From Rotaria sordida (taxonomy: Eukaryota > Rotifera > Eurotatoria > Philodinida > Philodinidae): a stretch of 64,000 nt of DNA. The translations under genes were made by a program, and so were the position numbers. Where the stretch lies: contig CAJNOL010000112.1 in assembly GCA_905250125.1 (NCBI GenBank), forward strand, positions 1 to 64,000, in the 5' to 3' direction. Shown piece by piece: positions 14,542 through 25,818 of this stretch. The first letter of the stretch is position 1; each line of letters starts with the position of its first letter. Under the pieces are notes generated by a model. It did not search any database. It was not told where the DNA came from and saw only the letters and a list, made by a program, of their open reading frames with translations.

Positions 14542-14790
14542 GAAGAAGTCGATCATTATGTTAAAGAGAAATTAAGTATTGGTAAAAAAGAATCAGTATT
14601 GGACTGATGGGATAAATTATCATTGACCTATACGTAATTTAGTGTATTAGAAAAAGGCTATTGGGAGTTCCGATGAGTTCAGTCACAAGTGAGGATATAT
14701 TCAGTGCAAGCATAAGAGAGTTTTGGAAGAGAGAAGACAGAATTGAGTGGTGACATTGTTAATGACATTTTATTCTTACGAAACTTTTGA
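14542..14790 (+). pseudogene. hAT transposase C-terminal relic
   Basis: Reading across stops and a frameshift, this stretch gives the typical end of a hAT-superfamily transposase. EEVDHYVKEKLSIGKKESVL is followed by a stop where the family has tryptophans. Next comes LLGVPMSSVTSEDIFSASI, equivalent to the hAT dimerisation motif (LLGIPASSAPSERVFS in common relatives). After a shift, LSGDIVNDILFLRNF matches the conserved end, then TGA at 14788. In-frame stops and the frameshift show that it is dead. It is probably the source type of the hAT-like MITEs elsewhere in the window, though I could not link their ends. Confidence 0.75.
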
Positions 14791-15344
14791 AATATGTGAT
14801 AATTTTGTATTTGATTATCGTTGAAAATCAATAATATATGATGAAACATGCTGAAGAAAACATCATGTTAATATATGCTAAAATCTGGAAATCTTATGAT
14901 AGGATAGAGTCTAGATACGAAAAAATCTTACGTTGCAGGACTCCGATTGGAATGTACCGGAGGTAAAATTGTTATGTACTTTTATTTCTTAATATTTTAT
15001 AATATTATCAAACATTTATGTGTCTTTGTGTTTCCGTTGTTGCTATAGTTCTCTTTTCTCATAATTATGGTTATAGGTTATGAACAAAGATCATAAATTT
15101 AATTAATTTGATCAAGAATTGTTAGTAGTTGTCGGATCTTTTTTTTTCCCAAGCTATTGACTACATCAATTTCTATTCAATATTTCTCTGTGTAATTGTA
15201 AAAAATCCACGGCTATCTAACTGACGATTTATTATAACGAATTTTGTCATACGCAGAGAATCCATAAGAAAAGATATTCATTTTCACGTTATTCTTATCT
15301 TTTATTCTTGGACACTGAAGAAATATTATTTATGCTTAGGAGAG

Positions 15345-15362
15345 TGTGGGTATGGGTGTGGG
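15345..15362 (+). repeat. Telomere-like hexamers (TGTGGG TATGGG TGTGGG)
   Basis: Three hexamers in tandem with one mismatch. TGTGGG is the telomere unit reported for bdelloid rotifers. Three units can arise by chance, so this is only a possible interstitial telomeric remnant. Confidence 0.3.
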
Positions 15363-16046
15363 CTCGCAAACATACAGTAGCACATTGTACTGGCTCTTAT
15401 ACATTCGCTTGAAATAATTCGTCGATGTGTTAGATTTTTTTCTTTATTTTTATTTATGCAAAAACATATGAACATTAGTTCAAACATGATTGCAATTTCA
15501 ATGATAGATGAAGAGCAAGTGAGAAGAAAAATGTGATGTTTTCATCCAATGAAAAATATAAACAACATGTAAGAAAAAAGAAAGATTTACAGTTTCAACA
15601 CGAAAAATAAATGTGACGAAAAGAAACAGAGAGATAGATTTTGTTTTTCTATTTGCTTCAATGTATCTAGAGATTGAAGCAAATAAAAATAGACAATGAA
15701 ACTAAAACTGGAAGAATAATAAAAACTTATTTTTAAAGTGTATAATTACATCTCGAAGAATAAATGAGTTGTTTATTTACCTAATTTTATTCTTTTGTGT
15801 AGCATCAATGAATATGTCACAAAACCTATTTTCTTCTTACGTGTCATATTATTATGATTAGTGAACAAAATTTGGAGTGCAAAGACAACTTCTATCATTA
15901 ACAACAACAGATTGATTCGTATTGTGCTATGTTATTGATATGAATGAACATGTTTAGTTCCATAGAATATGATAAATCATATAGGAGTATAAATTTATTA
16001 AATATAGAAGAAAATAAAATTCGTTATTTGTGAATGACTTGAGTTT

Positions 16047-17709
16047 CTAGAGAATATATCGAAAGGCAACATGTCGGTCTCCCAGATCACGAATTTCTTT
16101 TTCAGACATTTTTGCATAGCCCCACCGTCGTTTGTCGTCTTCGCTGGTTAGATCCCATATATCGGATTGTTGAACATCTGTTTCATATGACGCTGAATTC
16201 GCACTTGCAGGTGTAACTGATAATTGTGTAGATCCATAGAGACGATCACGTCGTCGATTTTCTGCTCGCAAACCAAAGAAAAGTATCACAATATTGATTA
16301 GACCAAATGCGCAGAAACCCAGATTGATGGCATGACCGAGGATAAAGCGCGGTGCATCTTGTGTGCGATAGACTTGCCCGCCAATCGCTCCACCGATGTT
16401 GCCCACCGAAAGCATGAATGCCAACGCGGTAGCTCGTTTCGTTTGTGGACTAGTGTTGCCTGATAAAAAAGCGGTATTAGTGGATACACATGGAGCGATA
16501 CTACCAGCTACAAGAATCACAGCAAGGTACTGGATAATCATGTGTTCAACTACTATCAGAATAGTATAACCAACTACACTGACGGAAAACCAGAAAATGA
16601 TAAAGATACTGCGACGAGTATATTTGTCGGACAGATAGGCCGTGATCATTGTAGTCAAAAAAGCAAATACGTAGGGCGGTGCACTGAGCAGTTGAGCTTG
16701 ATAGGTGACGAAACCAAGTTTCTGAATGATAGTTGGCGAGAAAAACGCCAAAGAATAGAGAGGAACACAAATGCTCATCTCGGTCAAGGACCAAGCATAG
16801 ATTTGCCATGTCGATAAAGCGGCCAAGACTTGGTTCCAGCTGAACTGCTCGTTAGCTCCAACTCCTGCATCGTTTTGTAATCGAGCTGTGACACGCTTGC
16901 ATTCGGACTCAGTGAGAAATTTTGGTTGATCAGAAGGAAAATCGTTTATAAGAAAGAAGGCCAATGATCCAATAACTACTGTTGCAATGCCTTCGAGGTA
17001 AAAGATCCAACGCCAACCTTCTTGTCCGCCAACACCACCCATTTTACTGATACCATAAGCAAGCACACCACCGAAGGCGCCAGCAAGAGCAGCAGCTGAA
17101 AAAAAGATACTTACACGCCACAACAGCTCACATCTCTTGTACCAACTCGAGAGATAGAAATTGACACCTGCATAGAACGAATCACTGGTAGATAGATCTT
17201 AACTGACTCTCCTTCCCTATACCTGGAAAAAGACCTGCTTCAAAAGCACCCAAAAATAGGCGACACGCAATAAGACTTCCATAGGAATTTACTAAACCCA
17301 TCAGTGTCATCACAATGCCCCATGCCACCATGATCAATGGTATCCATCGACTAGGTCGGAGTCGTTTCAGTATCAGATTCGACGGAACTTCGAACAAAAC
17401 GTAAGGGACGAAGAATATACTCACACATACGTTGTACTGATTACTGCTCAGGTTCAACGACGCTGTTAAACCGTCGAGTTTTGCCTGACCAATATTCACT
17501 CGATCGAGAAAACTCAGAAGATAGAGTAATGTCACGATTGGAATCAAGTGTAAGTCCAGTTTACGAAGAAGTTTCCTGTCTCCTGGATCATCTTTCTTGT
17601 CATCAGTGACAATAACATTCACTTCTTCTATGACAGACTTTGTCTTGATAGACTCTGTCTTGACAGAGGGCGACGGACTCTTCTTCTCACAAACATCGAA
17701 ATCACTCAT
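16047..17709 (-). CDS. MFS anion:cation symporter, fungal-type (Dal5/TNA1-like), probable horizontal transfer
   Basis: Twelve-helix plasma-membrane transporter of the major facilitator superfamily, anion:cation symporter group; fungal members carry allantoate, nicotinate, pantothenate or biotin precursors. Two exons, 17709-17223 and 17167-16047, joined over a 55-bp GT-AG intron, give 535 aa, the usual length. Residues 1-45 form a polar Lys/Ser-rich cytoplasmic tail. Helix 1 and the signature follow as LLYLLSFLDRVNIGQAKLDG (61-80); fungal relatives have the near-identical DRVNIGNA motif. Later signatures include FEVPSNLILKRLRPSRW and EGWRWIFYLEG. A central loop follows FPSDQPKFL, and the C-terminus is hydrophilic. 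Codons and base composition are visibly richer in G+C than in neighbouring genes. Animals do have ACS relatives (SLC17), but this sequence reads as the fungal branch. Substrate cannot be assigned. No nearby gene suggests a pathway. Confidence 0.9.
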
Positions 17710-18499
17710 AGTATTTGTCCAATAGAACTGTTCTGTGAAATTGCCTATTCGAAACGAGCAATTTTATGCATATATGCGTATAAAAGCAGAGATATCATGA
17801 GAGAAAGAAAAAATATATCATCCAAATATAGAGATGTGTGCATGACAATTTTTATATTGATGTTATCAGACTATTCATTCTCGTTCTCTTCCCAGATCAA
17901 AAAAAAAACGTGTGCTTCAAGGTAAGCGTTTTATGTTCTGATTGCTTCATCAATATGATGTGTAACCGAAATAATATTGAATGCAATGCCTGATAAAATA
18001 CATAAAATGCAAAAAATTATAGAAAATTAATTTTCTTCGTTTTTTTTTTATACGCAGTTTACAGAATGATCAACAAGTTGACTAAGAATATGGTTTTTTT
18101 TTTAAATTTCTTCTGAAACACTTTTGATTAAACAAAATTTGAGATTTTTAATAGTCTTGAATGAATCATTTTTTCTAACAGTACGTTCTTATACTAAAAC
18201 ACCAACACATTTTTTTCGTTTTTAGAAAAACTTTCACCAACTGATTGAAATTTACCTGTCGTTCATTCTATGATGCAATACATCTTATGATGATAATATA
18301 TTTGAATAATAACAAAAATTAGTCTCACAGACTCAGATTTTCATGAAGAATCCAAACATACTAGTTTTCTGCAATACATAACCATACTTTCAGAAAAAAT
18401 GATGTATTCAAGACCATCAAAAATTTCAAATTGCGTTTATTCAATTAAAAGTGTTTCCAAAGAAATTGATAAACACATATTCATAGCCAACTCGTTGAG

Positions 18500-18518
18500 C
18501 TCTCTCTCTCTCTCTCTC
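18500..18518. repeat. (CT)n microsatellite
   Basis: About nine CT units in intergenic DNA. Confidence 0.85.
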
Positions 18519-20262
18519 AGTACGTTTAAAAAATCAATCACCAACATCTAACATTCTCGACGCGTTCGGATAGACAGAGAAATTGCTGCATGAGAGTTGA
18601 AAAGAGTATTTTTGTTCAATTTTAACAGACGATCTATCACTTCGTATATTCATTGTATTTTAGTCGAAGGGATCGCTAACTTTCTCAAAAGGGTGTCCTG
18701 TGACACGTACGAGATTTTTCGGATTCATTTTTGTTTTTCTTACCTGCTGTCATTGATTACTATTGAATTTGATTGCATTCATCATTCTTTATTGAAGATC
18801 GACAGCAAGCAATGTATCAATCGATGACTCTTCGTCATTCAAGAAAATCAACTCGTTAAGATTTATTCGATATCTTCTATTAATGAAGTAGTATTCATCT
18901 AAATTATGTGTTGCTGGCTATGTCATATATTGTCAATCGATTTTGCATGTCGTTATTTTCTTTTTTTGCATAGAACTGGGATTATACGGACGAGGACACC
19001 CAACCGTTGTAGGTGAATGCACGTCATACTCTTCTTTGAATATCATTTTATCATGATCTATCCATGTCTGAAAAACGTGAATGTAACTCTGCTCTTGTAT
19101 AGATAAATTTCAAAAAAGGAATAGGTCAAGAAGTTTAGAGAAGCGAGAATAAAGAACATATTCAATCAAAGTAGACGCAACGTCGATTATAATAGACCGG
19201 AGCAAAAAGCTCACGTTTTCGCTTGAAGCATCTCACAGTAACTATAAGATGAGCGAGTCATTTGAGATTACACTTTTCATTCAGAATGAAGAAATAATAC
19301 TACTACGTAGAACAACGAATATGAGATAAAAGACAACAGATGAATACATCGGATGTTATGAATATAAGTGTACGATGATTAATACTCTTACTAATCAGCA
19401 AAAGAATCCTGAGTATTGTGAAACTCACACGTTTTACTGGATTCTTGTACATTGGAATACTCTGTAAAGAACAAGTATTTATAAGTTTTTTGCCATTTCA
19501 ATAGTTTAATAATGGCTTTTTGAACCATGAAATTTCGAATAAATCAAAATTTGTCGAATTGATTAAATATAATTTATCTATTTTAATTCAACTTAGCAAA
19601 TTCTATGAAAATTCTTTTAATCAGACAAATTTTTGAATAATCTTTCAAGCATATCTCTCATATGTTCAATTTTAATTCTTCTATCCTTAGTTGAAGAGAT
19701 TTAGAAACAAAAAAGTTCGAATGTATCAACTAAATGAATTAATAACAAAACTCTTAGAACCTAATCGAAAAATTTGATCATACACTGTGCACTAAAAAAA
19801 AACATTGGATTTGTACGTAAAGGATAAAACTCATTTGATACTATTGCATTGTACATAATAATTAAAGTAAGAACATCTATATCCAAGGGAGAAAAGTATA
19901 CTCCTGTACTTCTTCATAATTTTCCATATGCGTATTGGCCCCTACATAGTTTTGTGTATTTCCTTTGCTCAAGAAATAAAAGAGTAATATTATCAATCTT
20001 TCTTTATCATACATGGTTAGAAATTAGATGCAGAAAGTTATAATAATATTATAGAAGACGAAGATACAGACAATCAACAATCGCCAGAGTTTGATAAAAA
20101 TTCGTCCGTATTGAAAAGATTCATATTTCCAAATCAAAATTAATAAGAATTGTCGATATTTACAAAAAACAATCATCATGTTGACTCTTAACTGATGCAC
20201 ATTGTCGTTTATCAAGCAATCATCGTTCTCGTGCCAATTTTCTTTATTTTTGCTTTTTCTTT

Positions 20263-20293
20263 ATACTTCTGTACTTCAAAAGTACAGAAGTAT
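20263..20293. repeat. Perfect 14-bp inverted repeat with 3-bp loop
   Basis: ATACTTCTGTACTT, loop CAA, then AAGTACAGAAGTAT. The hairpin lies about 460 bp beyond the 3' end of the BET gene. Function unknown. Confidence 0.8.
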
Positions 20294-20748
20294 GCTGTTT
20301 CCTCCCTTGTCTGTAGCTCATTTTGATACTACTGTTTAAAATTTTTTCTATAGTCAAACCATGTTTGATATTGAATTTTCCAACTATAACTTTAAACAAC
20401 GAATCGATTTTGTTGGAAATTCAAAAACTAAGGTTTTTAATACCATCTCAAAAACCTTTTCAAAGTTTTTCCATGTTGAAAATTGAAGCCATTGTTTTTT
20501 TGTATTTTTCACAATACAAATTTTTCTTTAGACTATACATATATATATATATGGCAAAGAACATAATAGAGACTAAACTATTTTGTTTCTAATGATATAA
20601 AACTATTTATTAAACAAATTTAAGGTTTACATTAATCTATGTACAATTGATCTCAATCACCTGACAATTTAATAATTGTAATTTGTTTTTTTTTATTAAT
20701 AATGAGACAATAGGAAAAAAAATTTGAAATGACTAGTTAAACCAAGGT

Positions 20749-23700
20749 TCATTTACCAGATGTAGTCAGTTGTTTATTTGGTTTTCTTTTCATGACATGA
20801 TTAATATATGATTCTAATTCACGTAATGTTGACGGTTTAAGTATTTCAAAATCAATTTCCATTTCATCTCGACTTGAATCACGTAATGATGGTTCTCGTT
20901 TATAAATAATCTATTTAAAAACAAAAAAATAATAATCAAATAATAAAGAAATTATTTTTCAAATAAACCTCAACAACAGGACCAAGTTTTTCACTTGGTA
21001 AATTATTAATATCAATACTTAATTGACGTTTTTCATCATAAGTCATTGGTCTAGAATTTTCTTCACTTTGAATATCAAACATTGATGAAGCAGGATTTGT
21101 TGTATTTTTCTTCGGTGCTCTAATGAATAATATTAATAGAAAATAAAATCTTTTTTTTTTTTTGTTTTTCATTTTTTTACTAACCGTTTCACTCCTGTTG
21201 TACCAGCTGCTGGTCCACGACGAGCTTGTTCTGAACCTTTATTAACATTAGTTTTATTTGTTGTATTTTTTGTTGCTTTCATTTGTTTCGGTGGACTTAT
21301 ATCTCCAGAATTATATGGATCTAAAGGTACATTATTAAATTGACTAGTACCATTAGGAGTAATTGAAGTATTCGATTGAAGTAAACTTGCAAGTGATGGT
21401 GTTGTTTTTTTTGTTGCCATAGCTACAGTCGAAGGATTACGTGTAGCTGTTTGTGGCATTGGATTCATTGAAGTTCCTTGTACAGCATTAAAAATATTCG
21501 GTGATAATAATGAATTTGTTGGTGATAAATGTGGTAAACGATTTGATTCATTTATTGTACTTGTCAATGGTAATGAACCAGAATGACCATCTTTAAATGG
21601 ATTTCGTTTCATTTTTCGTTTATAACGTAATGTTATACGATCATTTGTTTGTTGAATTAAATATGTTAATGTATTACCAATAACTTTCACCTTAAATTAT
21701 ATTAAAAAAAACAAAGCAAAATTTATAATTTAAATCATTGAGATTGTCATGATTGAGTGACTACATTGTTCAATATGTATTCACAAGGTACTGTATGCAA
21801 ATTTTAGTATCATTCGTCATGGAATGATCCTGAATAACTCACTAACAGTTATTTATTTCAAACTATTCGTCTGATAGTATGCTGACTACATTGTGACACA
21901 TATACTTGCTCTTGTGATTAGTCAGTATGAAGCAACAACTGACAAGAAAATCTCTCGAAGTGTCAAATTGCTTTTCGATCGAGATGATATTGTTCATGCA
22001 AAATTTCAAGTTGAAAATCGATTTTTCACATGATCATAGATTTTTTTGTTTATTGAAAAATTCAGTATCTCAAGAATGAAGGCTCATAAAACCGAAGTAT
22101 TCTAGACTTTTTTTTATCATTCATTTGATGCATATCGTCTTGATTGAAAAGTAATTTGATACCTGGAGAGTTTCTTTCATGAGCACAAGAAATCTACATC
22201 AGGTCAGCTTTCTCTTCGAAATCACAGATAGTTATAATTCATATCGCAAGTTAGCCGAAAGACAGAACGATTTTTTTTTTTATAAATCATTGATAAAAAA
22301 AAAAATTTACTTGTTCTTGAAGAGAATATAATTGTTGTAAAGTATTTTCTCGAGTATTATCAATATCATCCGAACTATCATCACTTGATTGACCATCATC
22401 TGAACTTGTTATTATTGATGATGTATGTCCACCAGCACTACTATTATGTTTTGATGAATGACGTTTACGTTTACGTGTTGATGATGATGTTGATGATGTT
22501 AATAAACCATTATTATTACGTGTATTCGATGGTAATGGATCAATATCAATATGTGTTGTAGATAAATCTTCGGGTAATTTAGCAAATCTATCTTCAAACA
22601 TTTGCTATAAAATTATATTTAATTATGAATTTAGAAAAAAAATTTTCTATTGTTTTCTTTACTTCAACTTTTTTACACATAGCAACAACATCTGTTTGTG
22701 GTCCATTATAAAGATAACAATTGCTAAATATAAGTCGTACATCAAAAGCAAATTCATCAGCTGTTGCATATTCACGATTTTCAAGTTTTCTCTTTTAAAG
22801 AATAAGATAAAATATATTGAAAAAACAATTTGATATTTTATTATTATTATTATTATACCTTGACTGTACCAAGATCCATTGGTTTTTTAATAATTTGATA
22901 ATAATCTGATAGATTAAGATTTTTAACATCAACAGGTTTAGAAAATGGCCAAACAAATGCCTAAATAAAATAGAAAAAAAGAAATATTTTAGATTTCTTT
23001 TTTTTTGATTTTTACCATATTTTTTTTATGTAATAAATCTTTAACAATATGTTGACAAAATTTTAACTGTTCGGTCATACGATGTTTTGATCGTTTAGTT
23101 GATGGCTAAAAAAAAAAAAAATTAATTTTCATTAAAAGACAAAAAAAACAAAATTTCTTACATCATTTGATAAACTACTATCATATTTCGTACGTTTTGA
23201 TGTTCCTATTGGACCACTTGGTCGTTTTGTTATTGTATCATCATCCAAATCACTTTTACGTTTTAAATTCTAAATAGAATTTTTTTTTTTTCGAGAAACA
23301 ATACAAAAAAAAAAAAATTTACTGATATTGATGAATCTATATTTGAAATTGATGTTGTTGTTGTATTAGGCATTGATTGTTGTTCACCAGATAATCTTGG
23401 TGACATTGATTGACTATTTTGATCAATATGATTTGAATTATTATTATTATTATTTAATGGAGAAAATGGTGATGTTCTAGCACTAGGATTTGTTGATGAT
23501 GATGTTAAATTTCGAGATAATATATTTGTACCATTTAATTGAGAATTATTTACAGGACCTTTCGATGAAGATGGTGCTAAATTAAATTTTAATAAGAAAT
23601 TAATAAAAAATTCAAATAGATTATTTAACGGAATGAATACATTCATTATTACAGGCAATTACTTTCTGTATTATTATTATTATTATTATTGTATATATAG

Positions 23701-25818
23701 TTTTGTTCGGAAAAGTGAATACTGACGGACGGAAAAAAATTCATAACAAAAGAATAAAAGCTTCACTGCAGACAAATAAGCTAATACAATACAAAACAAA
23801 ACAAAAAAAGGACGGAAGTCGCTATTAGTAAATTATATATAAAGAACTCTACATGAACTTAAATTTTTAGATTTTCACGAAATGATATCGAAAATTAATT
23901 TTAATAGGAAAGTAGAACTAAGATAAAAAAAAAAGAAAAGTATTTTGATTTTCTAAATCTCATTAATTTCAAAAATAATGAATTTCTATCTTTTACAATA
24001 TTGAAAACGTCCTAATAAATCCATGTGTGTAGATATATTTGTCCTTCAACGAATATATTCGATTGTATATTTTGTTCTACCATCCGTGACTGTTTTTTTT
24101 TTCTTACTTTCTCTCTCGCGCCGTCGATATAGGTATCTACCTTTTCTTTTTTTAAATATAATAAAGTGAAAGCAATAGTTATTTTGACTACTCTTGTTAT
24201 GATATGTAAGGTCATACAGTTCTTATGGAAAAAAAATTAGTCTCATATTCGAATTTTTTTTTAATTATAAAAATTACTTATAGACAATTCTGTATAAATA
24301 GCTATTGAAAATTAGTAAATGTTATCTTATTATACTAAAAGCTATAATTATCAAGAATCCGTACTCTATTTTTTTTACATGGACTTTTAAGGTTAAGTTA
24401 GGATCGTTTTATTGAATTTTGTGACATGTCTACAAAACCATAGGATAGTTCGTTGATTGGAACATACAAAAAGTAATGTTAATGATAGTGTAAATATCAT
24501 AGTAATAAAATTTCAATAGAAATTATTTATTATAATATTTAACAATAGAAAATCTACAAAAACTTTAACTTAATTTTTGTATAAATTCCTATGACTGTAA
24601 GATACGATTCAATAGTTTTCTTTTTTTTTCATCTCTTCTTTCTAATGATGAAAACTATATTTTTCTAAATTATATCTAACAAAAACTATTTGCTCACATT
24701 TATATTTTTGTTTTAAAATGACCATGAGTGTTATCGTCATTATCGTAACAAACAAACTCTTATCGAAATTTTATTACTATGATATTAGTTGAAGAATGAT
24801 GCAATATAGAACATCATTTTTTTATTGTCGATACATATATATATATAAAAAAAAAGAAAGTTTCCTATAGGATATTAATGTGCCATCAACACAATTTTTT
24901 TTTTGATTGCTCTTTAATATTCATAACATAGAGTAATGATAAAAAAAATCAAAAGTATTCTTTTTTCTTTTTAAGTAAACATAAAACTTCTTGTAAATAT
25001 TTCAAGAAGAAAAAAAAACAGAACTTTAAGTAAAGTTCTTATACATACATGGTGAATTAATAGGTTCGCTTGGAGTTGATGGTGAAGGAACAGAAACTGT
25101 AAAATTTCCATCACCAATATTTTTTACTGCAGATGGTTTTGTTGAATGAGGTATGATTTCAACTTCCTACAAACAAAAATATATATATATTAAGTTCAAA
25201 TACAAGAATTAAATCTACTTACATCTGACGGCATTTCGGCTAATTTTTCATAGAACATTTTTTCAAGTGTTGCTCCCATGACTACAACATCCTAAAAATT
25301 ATTTTATTTTTTTGTTTATGTTGAAATCTTTTTTTTTTTTTTGTCACTACTTCGCCTGGTTTATTATATAAGTAACAATTTGAAAACATTAGATTTATAT
25401 CTGTAATACATTCTTTAACACTATAATAATAATTTGAATCAAGTCGTTTTTTAATTGTTCCAAGATCCATTGGATATCGAACAATTTTATGATAATTCTA
25501 AAGCAAAAAAATAAAATAAAATATAAATTTTTATTCAAAAATAAAAAAATTATTCTACAGGTAAATTAAGTTTAACTGGATTAACAGGTTTTTGAAATGG
25601 CCAAGAAAATTCATGTTTCCATAAAATTTTCAATATTACTTTTGACATATATTGTAATTGATTAGTTTGACGTCCCCGTTTTGTTGCGGGTACATGTGGT
25701 AATTTTAATGGATACGTATGTGTCGTCTACAAGGATACATATAATAATAATAATAATATGAAAAAAGAAAAAAACAATTCAAAATAACAAAAATAAAAAA
25801 CAAAATATTCACCTTCAT
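20749..25818 (-). CDS. BET family double bromodomain protein (BRD2/3/4, fs(1)h type)
   Basis: Nuclear reader of acetylated histone tails that recruits transcription elongation machinery. Fourteen exons: 25818-25813, 25726-25559, 25497-25351, 25291-25223, 25166-25049, 23576-23323, 23269-23162, 23105-23016, 22960-22859, 22791-22663, 22604-22311, 21690-21185, 21119-20969, 20910-20749, giving 767 aa. BD1 (about 25-130) has the WPF shelf at 44-46 and the acetyl-lysine Asn at 103 in [13 protein letters not shown]2 (about 297-410) has VWPFSKPV and [11 protein letters not shown], with Gly replacing the usual Pro after YN. A Ser/Asp-rich acidic patch and a basic region ([10 protein letters not shown]) follow. 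The ET domain (about 675-745) begins [19 protein letters not shown]. The length resembles BRD2/BRD3 or the short BRD4 form; no long P-TEFb-binding tail is seen. The first exon codes only Met-Lys. Two introns are large: 23577-25048, and 21691-22310 with a foldback element. Confidence 0.95.
21945..22178. mobile_element. Foldback element in BET intron
   Basis: An imperfect palindrome of about 235 bp inside a 620-bp intron. Left arm GTCAAATTGCTTTTCGATCG pairs with the right-arm stretch GATTGAAAAGTAATTTGATA. Its central part (CGATTTTTCA, then ATGATCA/TAGATTTTTT) matches the inner palindrome of the RhoGAP-intron element, so the two are copies of one family. No coding frame. Confidence 0.7.
24385..24430. 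repeat. Fragment shared with the Gs alpha intron foldback
   Basis: GTTAGGATCGTTTTATTGAA, inside the large BET intron, recurs with one change in the left arm of the palindrome near 57220. It is probably a short remnant of the same repeat family. Confidence 0.45.

Larger units (their letters stand above)
14007..16046. other. Intergenic region with transposon relic
   Basis: Contains the hAT transposase relic at 14542-14790 and the telomere-like hexamers at 15345-15362. Otherwise it is A+T-rich sequence without open frames of note. Confidence 0.5.
17710..20748. other. Intergenic region
   Basis: About 3 kb without a credible gene. It holds a (CT)n run at 18500-18518 and a short perfect hairpin at 20263-20293. 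Open frames here (18597-18827, 19849-20043, 20323-20592) lack domain features and are probably chance. Confidence 0.5.

Noticed and set aside
16542-16817. Plus-strand frame inside the MFS gene
   Set aside because: Antisense shadow of the transporter coding sequence.
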